Shown here: piece by piece, positions 5,761 to 6,186 of the stretch | Layout of the letters: each line of letters starts with the position of its first letter | How positions within the stretch are numbered: the stretch's first letter is position 1 | Notes under the pieces: model-generated | What the model was told of the DNA's origin: nothing | Database searches by the model: none | Seen by the model: the letters and a program-made list of their open reading frames with translations, nothing else | Source of the DNA: Clostridia bacterium | GTDB taxonomy: Bacteria > Bacillota_A > Clostridia > Christensenellales > CAG-138 | Assembly (NCBI GenBank): GCA_017556125.1 | Contig: JAFZCW010000018.1 | Span: 1-6,186 of the forward strand | DNA length: 6,186 nucleotides | Reading direction: 5' to 3' | Program-made: the position numbers and the translations under genes

Positions 5761-6186
5761 TCAGCTGATCCGGATTCCGAGGATCTTATGATCCTTGTTT
5801 CCGATCACAAACATGTTCCCGTAGGCAATGCCGGTCGCTTCGTAATTCTTGGATTTGGTATCCAGAATACAGTAACGTTCGCCCGTCAGGCCGTTGAACA
5901 GATAGATATCCCCGTGGGAATCCGGCTGGATGATATAGCCGTTTCCGGCTTCGTCGTATACCGCCACAGGAGAGCTCCAGGCAAAATTCGTCTTTTTCTC
6001 CCAGACCGTCTCTCCCGTATGTTTGTTGATTGCTACCGTGTACCCGAGTCCCGCATTTTCCGGATCAGACTCGATGTACACTTTCTCGAACGGGATCACG
6101 ATCAGATCGGACATGTTCCCCTGACCGAGGACGGCGGTCGCCTGAACGCCGCCTCTCGCGGAGCTGTTCGTGTGGACTTTTCGTTC
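5761..6186 (-). CDS. PQQ-like beta-propeller protein, C-terminal part (partial, paralogue of the next gene)
   Basis: The minus-strand frame is open from the right edge to a TGA at 5761-5763, giving the last 141 residues of a longer protein. The first ATG in view (6112-6114) is internal: the upstream codons, including NSSARGGVQATAVLGQGN, align with residues 448-463 of the downstream protein (NSSGGTLATPQVGRGN). The repeat at NKHTGETVWEKK followed by WSSPVAVYDEAGNGYIIQ aligns with NKRTGELVWTIE and WSSPVLVYTESGRGFLIQ of the neighbour. The two genes are therefore tandem paralogues that share their last two blades. It lacks the Ala/Gln/Glu-rich insertion of the neighbour and ends with GIRIS versus CIKIN. 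Any signal sequence and membrane anchor lie beyond the window. Its function is unknown. Confidence 0.88.
   Translation of the reverse strand, partial: ERKVHTNSSARGGVQATAVLGQGNMSDLIVIPFEKVYIESDPENAGLGYTVAINKHTGETVWEKKTNFAWSSPVAVYDEAGNGYIIQPDSHGDIYLFNGLTGERYCILDTKSKNYEATGIAYGNMFVIGNKDHKILGIRIS

Noticed and set aside
5570..5791. Plus-strand frame giving an Arg-rich peptide
   Set aside because: It is the complement of the Pro/Thr linker and membrane helix region of the beta-propeller gene.

Overview
The window (about 55-57% GC by eye) looks like a Bacillota/Clostridia-type chromosome. Shine-Dalgarno sites are purine-rich (GGAGGG-AAGGA), genes are tightly packed with ATGA stop/start overlaps, and one promoter has a consensus extended -10. 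There are also membrane-anchored PQQ-like beta-propellers with a Pro/Thr linker and a Cys-rich membrane protein that suggests an anaerobe. The taxonomic call is inference; there is no rRNA or marker gene here. I see no mobile element, CRISPR array, tRNA or rRNA, and no gene-free stretch longer than about 140 bases.

Layout, left to right. (1) Bases 1-187 hold the 3' end of an unidentified plus-strand gene. Its stop overlaps the start of a PP2C-family phosphatase with an N-terminal export signal (184-1038). (2) A 139-bp gap holds a weak terminator candidate, then a 21-bp perfect-arm palindrome that covers an extended -10 promoter, then a leader hairpin and a strong ribosome-binding site. (3) This promoter leads into a two-gene, translationally coupled unit. 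The first gene is a DAACS/SDF-family amino-acid symporter with non-standard substrate- and sodium-site residues (1178-2398). The second is a fusion of a prephenate-dehydratase-like domain to a prephenate dehydrogenase (2395-3828). (4) A strong bidirectional terminator (about 3861-3911) separates this unit from a convergent minus-strand operon. (5) That operon holds two tandem paralogous PQQ-like beta-propeller genes: the 3' part of one (5761-6186, continuing past the window) and a complete membrane-anchored one (3926-5752).

The most interesting part is the transporter/fusion-enzyme pair. The enzyme's N-terminal domain keeps the prephenate dehydratase fold signature but has lost the usual catalytic-motif residues (TRF reads TQF, PIEN reads ASQN). 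It also lacks ACT and chorismate mutase domains. The transporter carries Phe where glutamate/aspartate transporters have the carboxylate-binding Arg, and Cys in place of the Asp of NMDGT. My inference is a small regulated module for aromatic amino acid (tyrosine-branch) supply, in which the dehydratase-like domain may sense a ligand rather than catalyse, and in which the transporter moves a neutral, possibly aromatic, substrate. The palindrome over the promoter suggests repression by a dimeric regulator not encoded in this window.
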